Shown here: positions 11,511 through 23,551 of the stretch, in pieces
Layout of the letters: the number at the start of each line of letters is the position of its first letter
Numbering within the stretch: position 1 is the first letter of the stretch
Assembly (NCBI GenBank): GCA_017506865.1
Contig: JAFCMP010000068.1
Coordinates: forward strand, 124,001-188,000
Length of the DNA stretch: 64,000 nt
From: Tribonema minus
Taxonomy: Eukaryota; Sar; Xanthophyceae; Tribonematales; Tribonemataceae
Direction of reading: 5' to 3'
The notes under the pieces: model-generated
Seen by the model: the letters and a program-made list of their open reading frames with translations, nothing else
Told to the model about the DNA's origin: nothing
Database searches by the model: none
Position numbers and translations under genes: made by a program

Positions 11511-14500
11511 ATGCAGAAGGAGCTGAAACACAGCACTATGCACCGAACGCGGTCAAAGCTGCGGTCAAGCGACCCCAGGGATCCCACTGCAACAACGAAA
11601 GAGAAGCTCAGTGAGCTGCAGAGGTACCTCCTCTGCTGGCGCAAGCAGTGCTGGCCATCGCAACTGCAACTGTAACTCACAATAGGCTTGCTGCGAATTT
11701 GCCAGTGTCAGCGCACAATGCGCAACTGATACACAGGTCACATGATGACGCGTTTCCTCCATTTTCTCTCCGTGTGTGCAGCGTCCCCCGATTTCTCAGC
11801 AAGCTCTACGACATCTTCAGGCAAGCAACACGACACTGCATGAAGTCCCTGCAATGTTTTCTCAACTCTCGTGATTGACTGAGATGATGAGCTGATTTTT
11901 CACAGCATCTAAACAACGCAGAGCCGCTACACGCCGGCGAAGATATTTCTTTTTGTATCACTGCTTGTGTTGTGGTTAACCAGTGATCCAGATACACTGG
12001 TTTAGGTGCACTGATAGCTACTGTAGCGTGCACGCTGCAGCATTGACGTCTCACAATGACCTTCATTTCACAGTATGAACTTCTCGCTGCGGCTGTTGTC
12101 ATACAGCAGCTGCCATGCTGATAAGTCCATCATCAGGTGCTTGGTCCCGCGTGATGCACCTTGCCCAAGTTTAAGGCCCTTTGTAAGGAGACCCCTGCTG
12201 CCTCTGTCAGCCGTGATGCGAGCTCGTGCCACACAGTGAATAATCAGACACAAGGCACATATGTGCGACAAGGCGCTGCAGATGCCACGGTAGTCGACCC
12301 CAAAGTTGCACGAAGCGCGCACTGAACAAGTTGCCTCTGATTCAGCCGTCCATTGCATGCAGTCAGTCACGCTCAACGACTGTAAAAAGTTATGACAAAC
12401 ATCCCATGCTCATCCTGCACCTGCCTCCGACATGTGTGTCTGCGCAGCAACGCCGCCTTCCAGGCGCAGGGCACCTGCGGCTGGGGCGCCGGCGGCGCTT
12501 CCATCGTCATCCACGACGTGCACACGTTCACATCCGCGGTGCTGCCGCAGTACTTCAACCACGGCAACTTCCAGTCGTTCGTGCGGCAGCTCAACATGTA
12601 CAACTTCAAGAAGACGGTCGCGCCCGGCCTGTCGCTGTGCGAGTTCAGCCACCCGGTGTTCCGCCGCGGCAGGGCGGAGCAGCTGCGCCAGATGAAGCGC
12701 AAGGTGAGCGCTGCTGCCTGGGGCAGCGTGCGAGGCATGGTGCAAGCCCCACAATCAACTGCTACTTACACGCTGTACGCTCTATCAGAATGCCGGCGCA
12801 CCTCTCCACGTTAAGAGAGGGTGGGGACCCTTACTGAGCTCTGGTAACAATCATGGTCGTGTATGTGAAATGTCTCTGCATGCTGATTGTGAGTTTTTCA
12901 GCATTGGTCACGACCTTGCTGCTTCGCCAGATGTTTATCTAGGTGGTTTCAATGGGTTGTAGCTCAGCTCTAGTCCACATCATGCACACAACCACCTGCA
13001 ACTCACCAGCCCTGTCCCCGACGCTCTGCAGCTACTAATAGTATACGAAGAATGCAGTTCGCATCTGAAACACGCTTGGTACAGCCCGTTCTCTTGCCCT
13101 GTAGTTTCCTGCTCTTGTACGGTGAGCCTGAAATCACAGATGCTGCTTGCAAGCGCCCAAGGAGCCCTGCCATTCGGCACATGTACTTCACAGGCACACT
13201 GGTTCATAAGCTGCCGTGATGTGAGCTGTGCTATATAGCCCTGCTGCTGTCCTCGTACCCCTCATGCGTCTTTGTGCTACTTACATACCCCATCAGCCAT
13301 AGCCATCAAATATGCATAGCGTACTATGTCTTTGCACTTGCCGCAGCCTCCCAGCACCAGCGGCGTGCGCAAGAAGACGACCATGCGCCGGCAGCAGCAA
13401 CGGCCTCAGCAGCAGCAGCAGCAACGGCCTCAGCAGCAGCAGCCTCCGCAGCAGCGCTCCACGCTGACCAGCGCTGTCGCCAGCAGTGCTCATTCGCGCA
13501 GCGTCGGCTCTGAAGCAAGCGCCGCAGCAGCTTCAGAGCAGGTGAGGATAAGACGTATATGAGCGCCGCTCTTTGTGTCTATGAGACTGACACCAGCCAT
13601 CCACGTAACGTCGCAGCCGTGTTGCATTCCAGGCGCATTGCTCATTACGCGGCACAACGTCAGCAGCACCGCTCAGTGCCAAAGCAGCTGACGTGCGACA
13701 CCGGCATGCAGGTACCGCCATCACTTGTTCATCGGGTATTCATTCATGTGAATCACTACAGATTCCGCCTTTGGCTGCACCTTGATAGCGGTTCATTCTG
13801 AATCTGGAGGACATGTGAGGGCCTTGACAGAACAGTATCCAGCTGTGATTTGAGTCGCTGCTACTAGTAGTACACGAGCACGCACGGCGGCTGACGAGGG
13901 TCTGACGTGTGCTCAACGTGCGTTGAGCATTTGGGTTGAGCATTAGTGGTGCACTCTGCGCACTCGGTGCTGAGTGATGGTGACTCAACTACTTCGAAGT
14001 ATTGCAATTTTATACCGCATGTATCGGATTCGTAGTTACTGTCGATATGCCGAGCACTGGTTCCGCTTCAGCGCTCAATCTGAGCAACAGTAGACAAGGG
14101 TTGCAAGAACAATAGTGTTGGGTCGTGTTAGGCTATGCAGGCCATGCCAGAGACGCAGGCTCGTGAGGCTGTGACGCATGCAGGGGGGCTTACAAGCCGC
14201 CTGTGAAGTATATGATTAAATGTTGCCATTGAACACCGTTTCATTGAATGTGGCTTAAGTAGAGCTTCACCTGTGGCATGCGAACAAAGGGGTCTGGAAC
14301 GGAGAGGTCCAGACCCCATGATGTGAACGACTGCATGCGACCATGGTCGCAAAGAGCATATGCGATGAACAATGGGCCAGTACAGCACCTTGAAACCAAC
14401 ATACAGTGCGGCATGCCACTTTGTTAGAATGTCGCAGGACTGCTCCACTGGTGTTATTGTCCAGGTGTGCTTGCCAGGATGAACGGTCATGTACAGACAG

Positions 14501-15045
14501 CCCAATCATTTTTATGTGCACTCTGAAACAGTTTGAAGCATACCTTTGCAAGTTCATTGGCACATGCTTGCAGCCACACAGCTGCTCGAACTGCGCTGTA
14601 CCTCTAAATGTCTTCAGCCCAATAGATCTGTGCGTTGGTAAAGCGGCACTTGCACTGCAACAAGACCACATTGTGAGAGCACCTTGCGGCCGATGACATG
14701 CTCGACTCTGGCACCTCGAGTACAGTAGAACAGCACGCATCGTGCTCATTGCATGCGCGTTGACATGCCCTCAGCACATTGAGGCGGCGCTGGCAGAGCT
14801 GCGCAAGCGTCAAGATGGCGTGGACAGTGAGATTAGGCAGCTGCAGGCTGACAACGAGGTGAGTATGTCTAGAGGACGTCAGAGTGCCTGCATGAATGCT
14901 TTGTTTGGTGCAAAGGGGAGTGCGCGTGAGTGTATATGAGCACCGCACGGCAGACACTGATGACCTTCCAGCAGTAGCTGCCACATGGACTAGATTTTAT
15001 ACTCTGAAGTCACACAATGGCATGTCATGAACCTTGTCCTTACAT

Positions 15046-15080
<35 letters not shown>

Positions 15081-16818
15081 CAAGCCCCAATCAAGAGAGG
15101 ATGACAAGCAACGTTGGCTGCCTTTAGAGGTCAAGATACAACTGAACAGGCCACGGTATCCGCAGACAAAAACAAGTTATGCATTCCCGTGCATGGCCAT
15201 TGCTGCCAGTGTAGTCTCCTTCATATCGCCATCGCTTGCTCTGGCAAGCGCAGCTAGGCGAAGCGCATGCACGCCGCACCGTCGCCGCGACCAGCAAAGC
15301 GAGGCGCGCAATCACGCGCGCGGCAATCATGTCGACTCAACTCGATGACCTCAGTCGCTGCTCGCAAAGTACACACCGCCATGTCAGTGCAGACAGCGCA
15401 CGCTGCGGCGTTGAACTTACCCAACGCGTCCCCCGCGCGTCCCTTGCTGTCAATGATGTGCCGGCGTCCGCAGCTGGTGAGGCGCGCGAACGACGCGCTG
15501 CTGCAGCACCTGCGGGCGCGCGCGGAGCGGTCGCGCGCGAGCCATGAGATCATCTGCCGCATGTACGGCGTGTACCTGGCCGCCGGCGGGACGGTGAGCA
15601 CGAGCGCGGCATGTGCAAAGGCGCTGCGGCCGTGATGTTTTTGCATGTGCACAGGCGCTGCGGCCGTGATGTGTTTGCATGACTGTGTCTGTGCAACTTG
15701 AAGTATGATGCATCTGTACAACCATGAGGAGAAGGAAGCGTCCGACCCGGTGCACCAGTGGTGACTTGGTGCCTTTGAGTGCATGATCGTCTCCTGGTGC
15801 CTCGATCAAGCAGAAGCCTGAGGACAATGTCAGAGTTCAACTTGCCAATAGAAACTCCATGTGTTTGCACTACAGAATAACATCTATGTCCAATGTATGC
15901 AGGTGTATCTTGCATCAGTCATTTACAAGCTGCTCCATGCGTTGTAAGCGGTAAACTCAAAAAGTGTCCAGAGCAGCAAGAGGAGGCCAAATTTTGGTTG
16001 TTCGTTGAAGAGTTGCACAATATTTTGCAGCATTGGTGCATCAGACAATCCATCTCTCGTGCTCGTTCGTCATGACGTGTTTGCATTGGACCACCCCAAG
16101 ACAGCAGTCTCGAAAGTTCTCTAAGCTCCGCTACGGAGCACACAAAGTGTGAGTTGCAGTCAAGGCACCACCATGGCCACTTTCTTGGAGACAGATGCAC
16201 ACATTCGTCATTGCGTATTCTGGCCTGCAGGCGAGCGCGCAGCTGGGCGACCTGCTATCCGACCCCATCTTTGATGCGGCCGCCGCCACACTTCAGGATG
16301 AGCAGCGCTCGGCGCAAAGCGGTAACAGCGCTCAGGAACCGCCCGCAAAGCGCCCGCGGTACGTCAGCGACAGCAGCGCGGAAGACGTAGGCGACAAGGA
16401 CGACAGTAGAGCGGAGGTTCTCGTCTCGGAGCAGAGTCTGCCTGGGCCTGGACGTGCGGCGCCGCTCAAGCCAAGGCGCTGCAGCGCTGCTGACGTGGGG
16501 CTGTCCAGCGCTGACTCCGGCGACGAGTCGCAGTCCGAGTCGGCGGATCTGCCACAGCCTGATGCGCAAGAGCTGCAGCACAGCAGCGCCGAGCACGGGT
16601 CGCAAGGCGACGAAGAAAGCATGCCTACTGTCGAGACAGGCCATCGTGCATCCCAGCTGAGTGCAGCCCGGCCGCCTGCGCCACAGCGCCATGGCTCAGC
16701 AGCAGCGCTCAACTCCACAGGCCTCAAGCGCTGCACCGGATGTGATGGCTGCTGCTGGCTCCCATGGGACGTGCCCGACCCGTCCGAGTATGCCCTAGGG
16801 CAGATGCGGTCGTCATGA
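11511..16818 (+). CDS. HSF: Heat shock transcription factor
   Basis: Exons: 11511-11623 (provisional first exon), 11782-11820, 12448-12703, 13347-13541, 14775-14858, 15474-15593, 16231-16818; phases agree throughout, giving about 464 residues. The DNA-binding domain runs from PRFLSKLYDIF (residue ~40) through VLPQYFNHGNFQSFVRQLNM and NFKKT to CEFSHPVFRRG, the classic HSF winged helix. A Gln-rich basic linker (exon 4) follows, then heptad-type helices in exons 5-6 (AALAELRKRQDGVDSEIRQL; LVRRANDALLQHLRARAE) that suit the trimerisation region, and an acidic Ser-rich tail. The intron after 11820 has a GC donor (gcaagc). HSFs trimerise and bind nGAAn arrays in the nucleus (family knowledge). The first exon rests on phase fit only. 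The tail may instead splice into 17182-17242. Confidence 0.9.
13388..13452 (+). repeat. CAG/CAA-rich polyglutamine tract inside HSF exon 4
   Basis: Runs of CAG codons interrupted by CAA and CCT encode two short polyglutamine blocks in the linker after the DNA-binding domain. Confidence 0.8.
15050..15079 (+). repeat. (CAG)10 microsatellite in an HSF intron
   Basis: Ten uninterrupted CAG units lie between exons 5 and 6. They are flanked by a CAG acceptor-like start and a 'gcaagc' donor-like end, so an optional in-frame polyglutamine exon is conceivable. I do not include it. Confidence 0.85.
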
Positions 16819-16824
16819 CGGTCC

Positions 16825-17242
16825 AGTTCCAGCAGCGCTCAGCATTGCCGAGCCGCATGCAGGGGGGGGGGGCAACGGCAGTCTGCCGCAGCAGGTACGC
16901 CATGAAATACGTGCTGTGCCATTGTCAAATAGGTCCATATCCATGCCGGCCTGGCTTCTAATTCTCTGCAGCGTAGATGGGCACGGCAAGTGCGACTTGC
17001 TGGACACATGTGGTTCCAGCATTGCTGCAGTGCTCAGCATTGCAGAGCCATGCAGGTCGGGGGGGGGGCGAGGGCCGTCTGCCGCAGCAGGTGCGCGATG
17101 TCAACTGGCCTCTGTCATCGTGAGTTGGTGTGCCTGCTGTATGTTGGTATTTGTGTCGGGCTTGCCTGGAATGGTGTGCAGCGTAGATGGGCACGGCGGC
17201 AAGTGCGATTTGCTGGACACCAGCGCTTTGCGCCCAGCCTAG
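16825..17242 (+). repeat. Tandem duplication at the HSF tail, with possible terminal exon 17182-17242
   Basis: About 200 bp is duplicated: 16839 and 17033 share the CTCAGCATTG block with a G-run, and 16971 and 17181 share GCGTAGATGGGCACGG. The second copy contains an acceptor (ag at 17180-17181) followed by an open frame VDGHGGKCDLLDTSALRPA and a stop at 17240-17242. Its upstream echo fits the acceptor-echo pattern seen elsewhere, so 17182-17242 may be the true last HSF exon. I found no matching donor. Confidence 0.5.
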
Positions 17243-18941
17243 TTCAGCACTCACAGAGAAATCCAACCAGCGCGCAGCACGGGCAGCCGCTTCACTTGTG
17301 CTGGGTCACATGAATGCATGAGTGCATGGTTTAGTCGGCGTGCGGCGCACATGGATACCTGTCAGCCTGCATGCGGTCTGGCGCATGCAAAGTGCAAGTA
17401 ACCGGTACCTCGTGATGCTTGTGCTCTGCACACGGGCCGGCCATGCCCGCCGCGGCGAGCTTTGTGGTGTGAGGCTTGCGCGCCCTCGCGGACTGCGCGC
17501 CGCCTCGGCATCACGATACAGGTGGCCGCATTGTGTATCGCACCGCCGCAATTTATCGCTACACGGTCCAGTCGTAAGCTGATGCGCACTGAATCATTGA
17601 TGCAAGTGCACGGCCGTCACGCTCGCTGCGCAGCACCCACCCCCAACGCCGCCGCCCCCTCTGTGCTGCAGATGCCGCCATTGAGTGCTTGGGCTCCGTC
17701 AAGACAAGTGCCCATGGCGGCTTGTGGTCCTTACTGCCGTGTCGCGTAGGCGCCATGCATGTTGACTCCATGTGTGGCCTTGGGAGGCGTATGTAAAACG
17801 CGGCGAGGCTCAGCAGCCTGGCATCAGCAACTCCTTACTGCTGGGACTCAGGCCACCCCCAGTGCACCACACGGGTATGAGGGGCACGCACTTGCATCAG
17901 CACAATAGCACTCTCCCATGACGTCAGCATCGGGAAGTTTGGCGTTTTGACCGCGGGTTCCGGTGCCGTAGGGCGCTGCCGCAGACAAGGCAGAGTCTCG
18001 CAGGGTGGGCGAGCAGGGGTCGCGGGGTGTGTGATGATGCGCCACAGTTTCATTTGCACGTGCTGGGTCATTGGGCGGCAGCGCTCAGAAGATCTGCTTG
18101 CGCACGCCTGGTGTATGTATACTACTAGTAGACTCAGTTGCAGATGGTCGTATCGATAGAGGGAGGGAGGGGCCCATGAAATAGGGGAGACTAGGCATAC
18201 AAAGTATGTAATTTCGTCGGCTGCCAGGGTCCGCTTCGCTGAAGCATGCCAGTTGCTGAGCTGAAACGGCAAGGTTGCTGGCTGGTGGGCAGAAGACGTT
18301 GAGCTCGAGCGCCAGTGTATGTATGTATATGTGCAACAGACGCGCTGCCGAAGGATCAGCGCAGATGTACTGCTGCCTCAAAAGCACTTTCGAGCGGTGT
18401 CAGCATAGCGTGCAGTCATGACACCACGCACATTTCAGTAAATGTGAGCATACCGGCAGTGAGAACGGTCAATGTATGAAGTATGGGAGCTACAACCGGG
18501 TTTCACAAGCTCACAGCTTAGCAGCAATCGAGTGATGTGTATGCCAAGGGAGGCTGCCGAGTGCAGTCAAATTGAATGTGGGTGGGGTACAGTTTGACGC
18601 AATGCTGCTAGTGAGGGCAACGTGACTCCGATGCACCAGTAGATGCTGTGCCATTCCATGAAGAATACACACGTCTGGTGAGCGCCATCATTGCACATCT
18701 CTTCTGCGGCATGTTCTGTGTTGCAATTGCGTTAACGCATCTTCCAAAATACATCACGCCTACAGTGCAGTGCCTGCCCTTGCATGTTCTGAATGGTAAT
18801 GGCACACCCATTGTAAGTATACAAGACACAACACGGACAGACTTCATGGGCAATGGCAATATACTTTGTAGCTCGTGCAGACTTGAGCTTGAACTGGCAG
18901 GATCATGTGCAGGCTCGTTGTACATGCTTAGAGTAAAAAAA

Positions 18942-20004
18942 AAGCTCGTTAACGCCGAAAGGCGTGGCAGCGAATGCGGCTGGTTTGGTGGGTGGGCTGG
19001 GCTGCAGGGCTTGCAGGAGCTAGCACCAGCGGCCCCCAGGTGATGCCAGCGTGCGTAGCCCCTTCGAGAGAACTTCAAACGTGTGGTGGTGTCTCGGAAG
19101 CCCTGGCTGGCGTGCGGAGGAGGGACAGGGAGCGGCTTGGCGTGCTTGGAGAGCAAGCGGAGTCGGCTGCACGCCACGGCACCAACCACAAGTTACTAGC
19201 AGCGGTAAATGGCAATATCTTGTCAGGCTTGCAGCCTGCGGTGAGCCGTGACCTCGCTCATCAAGGAGGCGATGCTTTACTTAGTTATATAGCCTTTCTC
19301 TCTAGCGTCAGCGCCTGGCGCCCAGTGACTCCCTCTGCTTATCTCTATGATATCGGGGTTCACGTAGATAGCCACAATCTCCAGTTCAGGGCCCATCATG
19401 GTGACCTTGGCCTGCATGAAAACTTTGAGATGGAGTCTGCGTGGAGCTGGGTGGCCCTTAGAAGGGTCTGTCTGTGGGGGGAGAGTCTTGCAGCTTTGTT
19501 TGGTATCCCTGCTAGTGTGTGGGGGACAGTCGCTTGCGGATGCTTTGTTGGGGGTGATATGGGAGGCCCGGTGAACCACCGTCCCGCTCATCAAGGAGGC
19601 GATGCTTTGCTTAGTTATATAGCCTTTCTTTCTAGCGTCAGCGCCTGGCGCCCAGTGACTCCCTCTGCTTATCTTTATGATATCGGGGTTCACGTAGATA
19701 GCCACAATCTCCAGTTCAGGGCCCATTATGGTGACCTTGGCCTGCATGAAAACTTTGAGATGGAGTCTGCGTGGAGCTGGGTGGCCCTAAGACGGGTCTG
19801 TCTGTGGGGGGAGAGTCTTGCAGCTTTGTTTGGTATCCCTGCTAGTATGTGGGGGACAGTCGCTTGCGGGTGCTTTGTTGGGGGTGATGTGGGGGGCGGG
19901 GTGTGGCGTGCAAGCTTTGCATGCTACATCCAAGAGTGAGAACAAGGCGACACACCTACAACATGGCATTTCCACAGCCACAAGTGGAATATAATAAAAG
20001 TACA
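18942..20004 (+). repeat. Dispersed repeat, copy B (about 1,063 bp)
   Basis: Same structure and orientation as copy A: identical left end AAGCTCGTTAACGCCGAAAG, two 330-bp internal units (19255-19584 and from 19585), identical right end. It is 10 bp longer than A. The plus-strand frame 18974-19939 stays open through both units, but this may be chance. A possible 7-bp flank match GTACATG (18919-18925 and at the right end) is too weak to call a target duplication. Confidence 0.8.
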
Positions 20005-21122
20005 TGTGTCTGAACAGGCACCTTGCATGTGTGTTTTCTGTGGGCGGCGAAGCGGCAGCATGCATGACGTTAGTGCATGCGGCAGGGCCAGCACACAAAT
20101 GGGCTTAAACAGCATGACGATTAACATTCCTGATGACTTGTGGCCATGGAGAGTTTGGAGCGCCGTCCGTGCATTGTACATCATGCTTAGCAAACATTCA
20201 CATCGCAGCCCACATCACCACCACTCAAGGGTCATTGACAAAAGCACATTATGTACTCAATTCAGCCCTTCAGGTTCATGGAATAGAACTCGACCGCCTT
20301 CAAACGAGCTGCTCGAACACCTCACATCAATCTGCATGCAGGACAGGCCTCCCACGCTATAGTATACACACGCGTCAGCATCAGGGCATCTGAACGAATA
20401 TACCAACGTCAAAAGCAGGTCGGGGAGCTCAATGCAGATGGATGATGACAAACATGGCGCATTTACACATGCGGTCAGAACATACTCAAAAGAATGGCAC
20501 TAGAGTGACTCGGAGACACATGGAAGGGAACACAAACCATGCTGTATTGATAAACAATGACCCTCTCGGGTCTACGAAGATGCATCTGTGCCAATGGACC
20601 CCCCCGCACCGCAAATACCGCAGCGCTTTGACGAGGTTTCACTCCGCAACAGCTGCGAATCCATGGCTAAACACGACACATGCACGCACCGGTCATTTGC
20701 GCATTGCTGCCTGGCTACCCCCTACTCCCTGCTGTACAATCCCTTCAAGGCCTTTCTCCGTCAAGGCCCTGCTGCCCTTCGCCACATGTTTTCCGCTACA
20801 GACTTGGCTGCGTGCGCTTGCGCGCAGCACGTGATGCCCTGGCACGGCGCATGCCCTGCAACCCTGCTTCCAGTTGAACTTGAAGAAAGAGGGGTGACAG
20901 CCAGCAGGGGCTCGACGCCCCAATCTTGAGGCACAAGGGGACATCCCCCCCTCATGCCCCCGTCCGCCGAGCGCTGCCAGCAGCAGCACGCTAGTGAGGA
21001 ACGCAACATACCCCGCAGCCCCATCCCTTCCCCTATCTCCCGCATCCGCGGGGGACTTTTGAGGGCTCTCATCTCGTGGCCTCCCCCGGTATCTCCCAGG
21101 GGGTTCTAGGCAGGTTCCCTCC

Positions 21123-22726
21123 TCACAGCCCCAAGGGGCAGTCCCTGGCCCTGTGGCCCTCCTCGCCGCACTCGATGCACATCCTTGCGAACGCCGCAGA
21201 GTCCCTGCCCTGCTTGGGCTGCAGCTGGCCGTCGAGAAAGGCCACCACGAGGCGCTCCTCCGCGGACGTGCCCGAGAGCGGTCCGTACCTGCACAGTTCA
21301 CCAGCGCACTTGAACACTTAAAACACTTTTACTCTGTGCTCACTGGCGTCATACCGTGACGGAGTCATCATTGGTCAGCACAAACTCCTCAGGTGGAAGC
21401 GGAGGAGATAAGTTACTGAGCACTGGGGGGGACTGATGGTGCACGCTCCGACGCGCAAAAACTGGGAGATTCACGTTCAAACGCAGTGGTGAAGTATTTA
21501 TGTGGCTGCTGCAGGCTGAGATGCTCGTCCGCCTGTTGCTTGAGCGCTGACACGGGACATGTGGGCTGTGCGGTACAGCCGTTGCGCGAACAACTGACGA
21601 CACACAGCTCACGCGCTCTCATCACTAAACCTCTGCAGCCACTGCGTCGCGTCGCATCATGCCAGAAGACACTCCGCAATCGTTTGAAGCACGGCGATGG
21701 TCGTCAAGCAGAATCGTGACATGATTGCTGAGCCATGATGCCTGAGCCGTAGACGCTCACACGTGTCATAGCCCTGGGGACGTGGGTGCTCACCGGTGCC
21801 TCTTGTCAAACATGGGCGGCACGTCGAAGTTCTCCTTGACGAATGCGTAGACCTTAGCCAGCGCGGGCGACAGCTGCGCCTTGCCCTCCGTCTGGTAGAT
21901 GACCTGCTTGTGCAGGGCCTCCTGCACGTAGCCGTCGTCCTGATGCGGCAAGCAGTGACGGGAGCATATGCCGAGTGCAGTCCAGCCATTAATCAGCATG
22001 CGCAGGCCAGAGCCGCCATGACTTTCTGGCTGAGACTTGTATGCTTCATGTGAACCGGTGGAGCTGCTCTGAGCTTGACGCAAACCATGCGGCGAACAGG
22101 ATGGCACACGCACATGAGTTTTTGCTTGTGTGCGTGTACTAGGCCAGAGCTGCGCTGACCCCCTGATTGAGATGTGCATGCCTCATAAGCACAGGTGCAG
22201 TTCCTGTCAGACTCGGGCATTTGTCCAGCGAACTCTGTGTTGGCACTACTGATTCTTCATTCTGCGTGCGCTTCAACAGACCAAAAAAAGAGTTGTCCTT
22301 TTGCGTGTGCTTCCATGGATGGCATGCAGCAGGTTCCGATAGGAGCTGCTGCGCCGGCACTTGAGCTGTACTCGATGGCAAGCAACTGCCTCGACGACCA
22401 AGCAGATGTCGCCGCCAGATAAAGAAGCACATGATTGTGCTGTGCAGCCCCGCAGCAAACCGACAAAACCCTGACACCCGACCGCAGCTGAAGCCTCCGT
22501 GGATATCAAAAAATCGACTGTGCCATGTTTTCTCAGAGCATACCTGCAGCCCGTTCTCCTGCAGGCCGCTGCTAGCTGTACTACTGAGGCTGCTTTGCCT
22601 TCGCAGCTCTGTCGCCACAGGCAGCTCATCTAGCCTGGGCCTCTTGGGGCGGGCCTGCTGCTTCTTATCATGTCCGCCCTCCTGCTTCTTGCTCTTCTGG
22701 ACCTCAAGCTTGCCACTGCCCGCCAT
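21123..22726 (-). CDS. Small CCHC zinc-knuckle protein, 3 exons
   Basis: Exons (minus): 22726-22544, 21939-21794, 21287-21123; phases 0 and 2 join cleanly to give 164 residues. The N-terminus is a basic, Lys/Gln-rich nuclear-type segment (KSKKQEGGHDKKQQARPKRP). The middle exon has a compact helical segment (LAKVYAFVKENFDVPPMFDK) that continues across the splice into YGPLSGTSAEERLVVAFLDG. The C-terminus is a single CCHC knuckle, CIECGEEGHRARDC (residues ~147-160), four residues before the stop. CCHC knuckles bind single-stranded RNA or DNA (family knowledge). The conserved-looking central block resembles no family I can name. An RNA-related nuclear role is inference. The start is the first ATG and sits about 0.8 kb from the divergent neighbour. 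Confidence 0.82.
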
Positions 22727-23551
22727 GGCGGCGTCGTGATGTTTTGGTGATGTGCCCGTTTGACATTTCCAGTGTTCAACTCATGATTCAAGTTGTGGGT
22801 CAGAAGAGAGTGAGGTGACGGAAGCCGCGCTCACAGACGCATTGAGGAACCGGAAGCTGCGTATTTCACTTATTGTAACTGCAGCACCACCCGCTCCCTT
22901 ACCACTAGTCACTACAAAAGCACGGAATTTGAGGCGAGTCGTGCCCTCGAGAGCATGTGACCAGCAGTAGCAGACCATGAAACGCGTGGGCCAGTACTTT
23001 TCGAGCAGCAAGGCCAATGCAGCGCGCCGCGTGCAGCTGCCGCCCAGGTGAAATGCCATGGCAAAAGACACACTTCCCTGAACATGTTTCATCGCCTGAT
23101 GAAGATACTTGAGATTTGTAGCCTGTGCATGAAGAATAGTGCAACACTCATCATTGTATCAGTACTGGAATATGCCACCTGGCCGCATCATCATCAATGT
23201 TGTCAAACTGATTAGACACTGGTAGACTGCCAGTTGTTGTGGTTCGCCGCGACACAAAACATTATCCTGAAATCTGACGAGACACATGAAGCATCACCTG
23301 GCAAGACTGCGAGAGTCAGTACATGCCGTGACCACTGCAGAGCTGGCTTTTGTCAGAATTCGTGTGCTACAGCACTGCCGCTGGCGCTATGACAATTCCG
23401 CAGTGCAGCCAATACTGTAAGCTGTCAGTTCCCACACCCTCTGGATCCTCACTGAAAAACCAGCATCTGCTAGGCTGCCCTGGCACCCATGAGAGCCTGC
23501 CATCACCTTTTACACATACATCCCCACGTCCACAACAACATTGCGCCGCAG
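22727..23551. other. Intergenic or 5' region between divergent CCHC and ATPase-like genes
   Basis: The CCHC gene starts at 22726 on minus and the first clear exon of the next gene begins near 23552 on plus. That exon has no in-frame ATG, so an upstream coding exon with the start codon should lie here. I could not identify it. Confidence 0.4.

Larger units (their letters stand above)
16819..21122. other. Intergenic region between HSF and the CCHC gene
   Basis: It holds the HSF-tail duplication and dispersed repeat copy B. Open frames at 17322-17749, 18085-18387, 18648-19043 and 20442-20929 overlap one another on different strands, lack family motifs and lack splice context. The sequence on both sides of copy B (18600-18940, 20005-20360) has lower GC and could be remains of an older element. 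Confidence 0.4.

Noticed and set aside
13630-13708. Possible extra HSF exon (CAG acceptor, gtaccg donor)
   Set aside because: Its 79-bp length would break the phase that links exons 13541 and 14775.
22139-22726. 195-codon reading for the CCHC gene's first exon
   Set aside because: It runs past the donor at 22543 into intron; the shorter exon joins the next two exons in phase.
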